DNA of 60,000 nucleotides from Membranipora membranacea (taxonomy: Eukaryota; Bryozoa; Gymnolaemata; Cheilostomatida; Membraniporidae): assembly GCA_914767715.1 (NCBI GenBank), contig OU612066.1, positions 2,735,001 to 2,795,000 of the forward strand, given 5' to 3'. The position numbers and the translations under genes are program-made. This document shows positions 55,301-58,300 of this stretch, piece by piece. The notes beneath the pieces were generated by a model. The model was given only the letters and a program-made list of their open reading frames with translations, searched no databases and was not told the origin of the DNA. Numbering within the stretch: the stretch's first letter is position 1; every line of letters starts with the position of its first letter.

Positions 55301-58300
55301 TCTAAGCTCCCTCTATACTCATCGCATAGAACCAGATCGTCGGCAAATGGCATTGCCCACGGTGAGTCCTCGTCAATGTCCTCTGTTATCACGTCCATGA
55401 TTATTATGAAGAGCAACGGGCTCAGCGCAGATCCTTGGTGTAGTCCAACTTCTATGTGGATTCTTTCTGTATTGCCAGAGTTAGTTTTTACTTCAGTCGT
55501 ACAGTTTTCATACATGTCCATTATGATTTTTATATAGGACTCTGGAACTTGTCGCTTTCTCAAGCAGAACCAAATACGCTCCCTCTGGATAGTGTCGTAT
55601 GCTTTTTCAAGATCTACGAACACCATGTGCAGGCCTCTGTTTCGTTCTCTGAATTTTCCTTGGAGAATTCTGAGGCAGAACATTGGCTCTGTTGTAGACT
55701 TGCCTTTCCTTGATTTTTACCAGTCCTCTTATTCTTTGCTCTATAATCCTCTCAAGAAGCTTCAAACAGTGGCTCAGAAGCTTTATACCGCGATAGTTTC
55801 CGCATTCCAAGGGGTCTCTTTTTTCTTTGTATATAGGTGTTATCACACTTTCTCTCCATTCTTGTGGTATCCTGTCTATAATGAAGTTATTCAAACATGC
55901 TGTCATCCATGAAATCCCTCTCTCTTTGAGCAGTTTCACAACCTCAATTGGTAGTTGGTTGGGTCCTGTGGCTGTGTGTTCTTTCATCTTCTCTAGCTGG
56001 ATCTTGACTGCTGTTTCACTGGTTTCATTTATGGGACCTTCTACTGGCAGCGTTACTGGTAACTCCTTTTTCTTGTTTTCGTTGTTCAGCAAGCAGTCGA
56101 AATAATATTTCCATCTCTTCTTGATGTCATCATCTTCATTCAGGATCTTCCCATTGTTATCTTTTACGAATGGTATTCTGTCAATGTCCTTAGATCTTCT
56201 GTGCCTATTTTTTCAAATTGATTAATTATTGTAAATCTTATGTCAATCACCCATCAAATATAGCCTTTTCTTCCCCTAGTTAAGCGTGAGGACAACTTTA
56301 TCTCAGCAATAAATTGGTCTAAAATTTGTCACTTGCCAATATAATTATGTATATGCAACAAGCCTGACTTTCTTCTTTTTCAGTCTCATAAAAATGATTT
56401 CGCGGTTCAGTACAGCAAGTGGACAACGTTTAACAACCAATAAACTTGAGTACAGTATTCGACGGAATTTCGGGGGTATTCCACGGGCAGTTCTGAACAC
56501 AATGGGTTGTTTTGAAGAGCATCTAAATGAAGTGAAAACTTCAATGGAAAAGAACAGTGTTGATGAGCCTCCTCTGGATCCTGTGAAAATGATAGAGACA
56601 AGTTTGTCTGGGTGCTACACCAAAGGGTATGTTGAACCAAACTTACTATCTCAATAAATGTGTGTACTTGATATAAACTATATGCAGCAAAATGTTCGCC
56701 CTCTTATACTGTATTTCTACTTCATATATCTGTAATGCTTAGGAAGAGAAAAACAAAAAAGGTTTTGGTAATAAGATGTCACTTCTCCCCAAATAATTTT
56801 TATCAAATACCTACAAGGTAAAGGCAAATGATAGTCCCGTAATTCATTGTTGGCTCCACGGTTTATTTCCAAGGATGGAAACAAGGTACCTGCTCATCAT
56901 AGCTAAAGACACCAGTGTCCGGCGCATTGTGATAGAAGCATGTAAAAGAATCGATATGAATCCTGAGGTGGTCTTTGGAAGTGGATTCAATGGAGATATG
57001 CACTTCTCCCAGGTGAAAATTTTTTTCTGTATTGTCGCAGGAAGTAATAGAAAAAAGAAGATGGCCCTTCATGTGTTGGTGGCTCTGATCAAAATCGCAC
57101 TTATGGCTTTGAAGTTGATAAAGATACACTTGTTGCCTGTGCTCTTCTTTTGTTTTTATGATTGGAGGAAAATTTTAATAAACCAAGTTTGCAGCATCTG
57201 AAAAAAACTGAGGCTATAGGCTTCAAGTAGCAGACGACCACAGAAGTTATATTTTGATATTTGATGTGTAATGATTTACTCTTCTTCTAAATTTGCATGT
57301 TATAAAAATATATTAAATTAGAAAATTTTAATGATTTCCATTGCAAACTCTCTTCCAACATGATATTGAAACGGGAAAAAAATTGACATGTGTCAAATGT
57401 TTTTTTTGTCCTTATGCCTATGTGGTTGTACCAGGTAAATCCAATATCAGGTGTTGATCAAGACATTTGATGTCTGTGCTTAGTAATGTACCCTTTCAAA
57501 AAATTTATGGAGGAAAAAAACAACGAGCTCAAATAAACCTTGCTCGTAGAAATAGCATTTGCCTTATTGTCAAGCACAAGTAAAAGTTAAATTTAACATT
57601 TTAGTTAATTTAACTTTTACACTAAAATGTTAAATTTAACTGTCTTCAAGGGGATAACTGTGGTAATTTTTAGGTCTGTCGTGACATCAACCAGATCAAA
57701 CACTGTATGGCGTCAGGAAAACCAGTCATTCTTCTGAATCTTGACGATCTGTATGAGAGCCTGTATGATACACTCAATCAGTACTTCTACCATCTCAAGA
57801 AGAAGCGATACATAGAACTTGGACTTGGGACTAGCAAATCTAAAGTCTTTGTGCATAAAGATTTTCGGTGATTTTTTTTGTAATGTAGAGCATGAAAATT
57901 TAATTAATCACTGATTGTCTGAAATTATAGTCTGTCTGTAATGATTTTTGAAATAAAGTGTCAAATGACCTTCTTATGAGTCTGGTGATTGTGCAATTCA
58001 ATTGAGCTGGCATACACTATCCTAGTGATATTTGAAGTTTTATGTTCTTTTTTGCAACATTGTTTATCCCTGATTTGATGGTATAATTGAAGGCTGATAG
58101 TGCTAGCAGATGAAGAGCGCGTGGATAAGTTCCCGATCCCTCTCCTGAGCAGACTGGAGAAACACTATGTATCAGCTGATTCTCTACTGACAGATAGTGA
58201 TCTGAGAGCTCATGATGAGCTTGTGAAGTGGATGAAGTCATTCAATGAACCATACAGGCCATACAGGTAAGGAACTCAAACCCAAATTGAGAAACAAACT

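Larger units (their letters stand above)
52098..56383. other. Intron 54, 4.3 kb, transposon-filled
   Basis: Contains a 12-G run (52438-52449), TTAA MITE copy 2, a block at about 53680-53840 that resembles 39690-39800 in part, a CT-rich minisatellite and an RTE-like RT. No exon was found. Confidence 0.6.
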
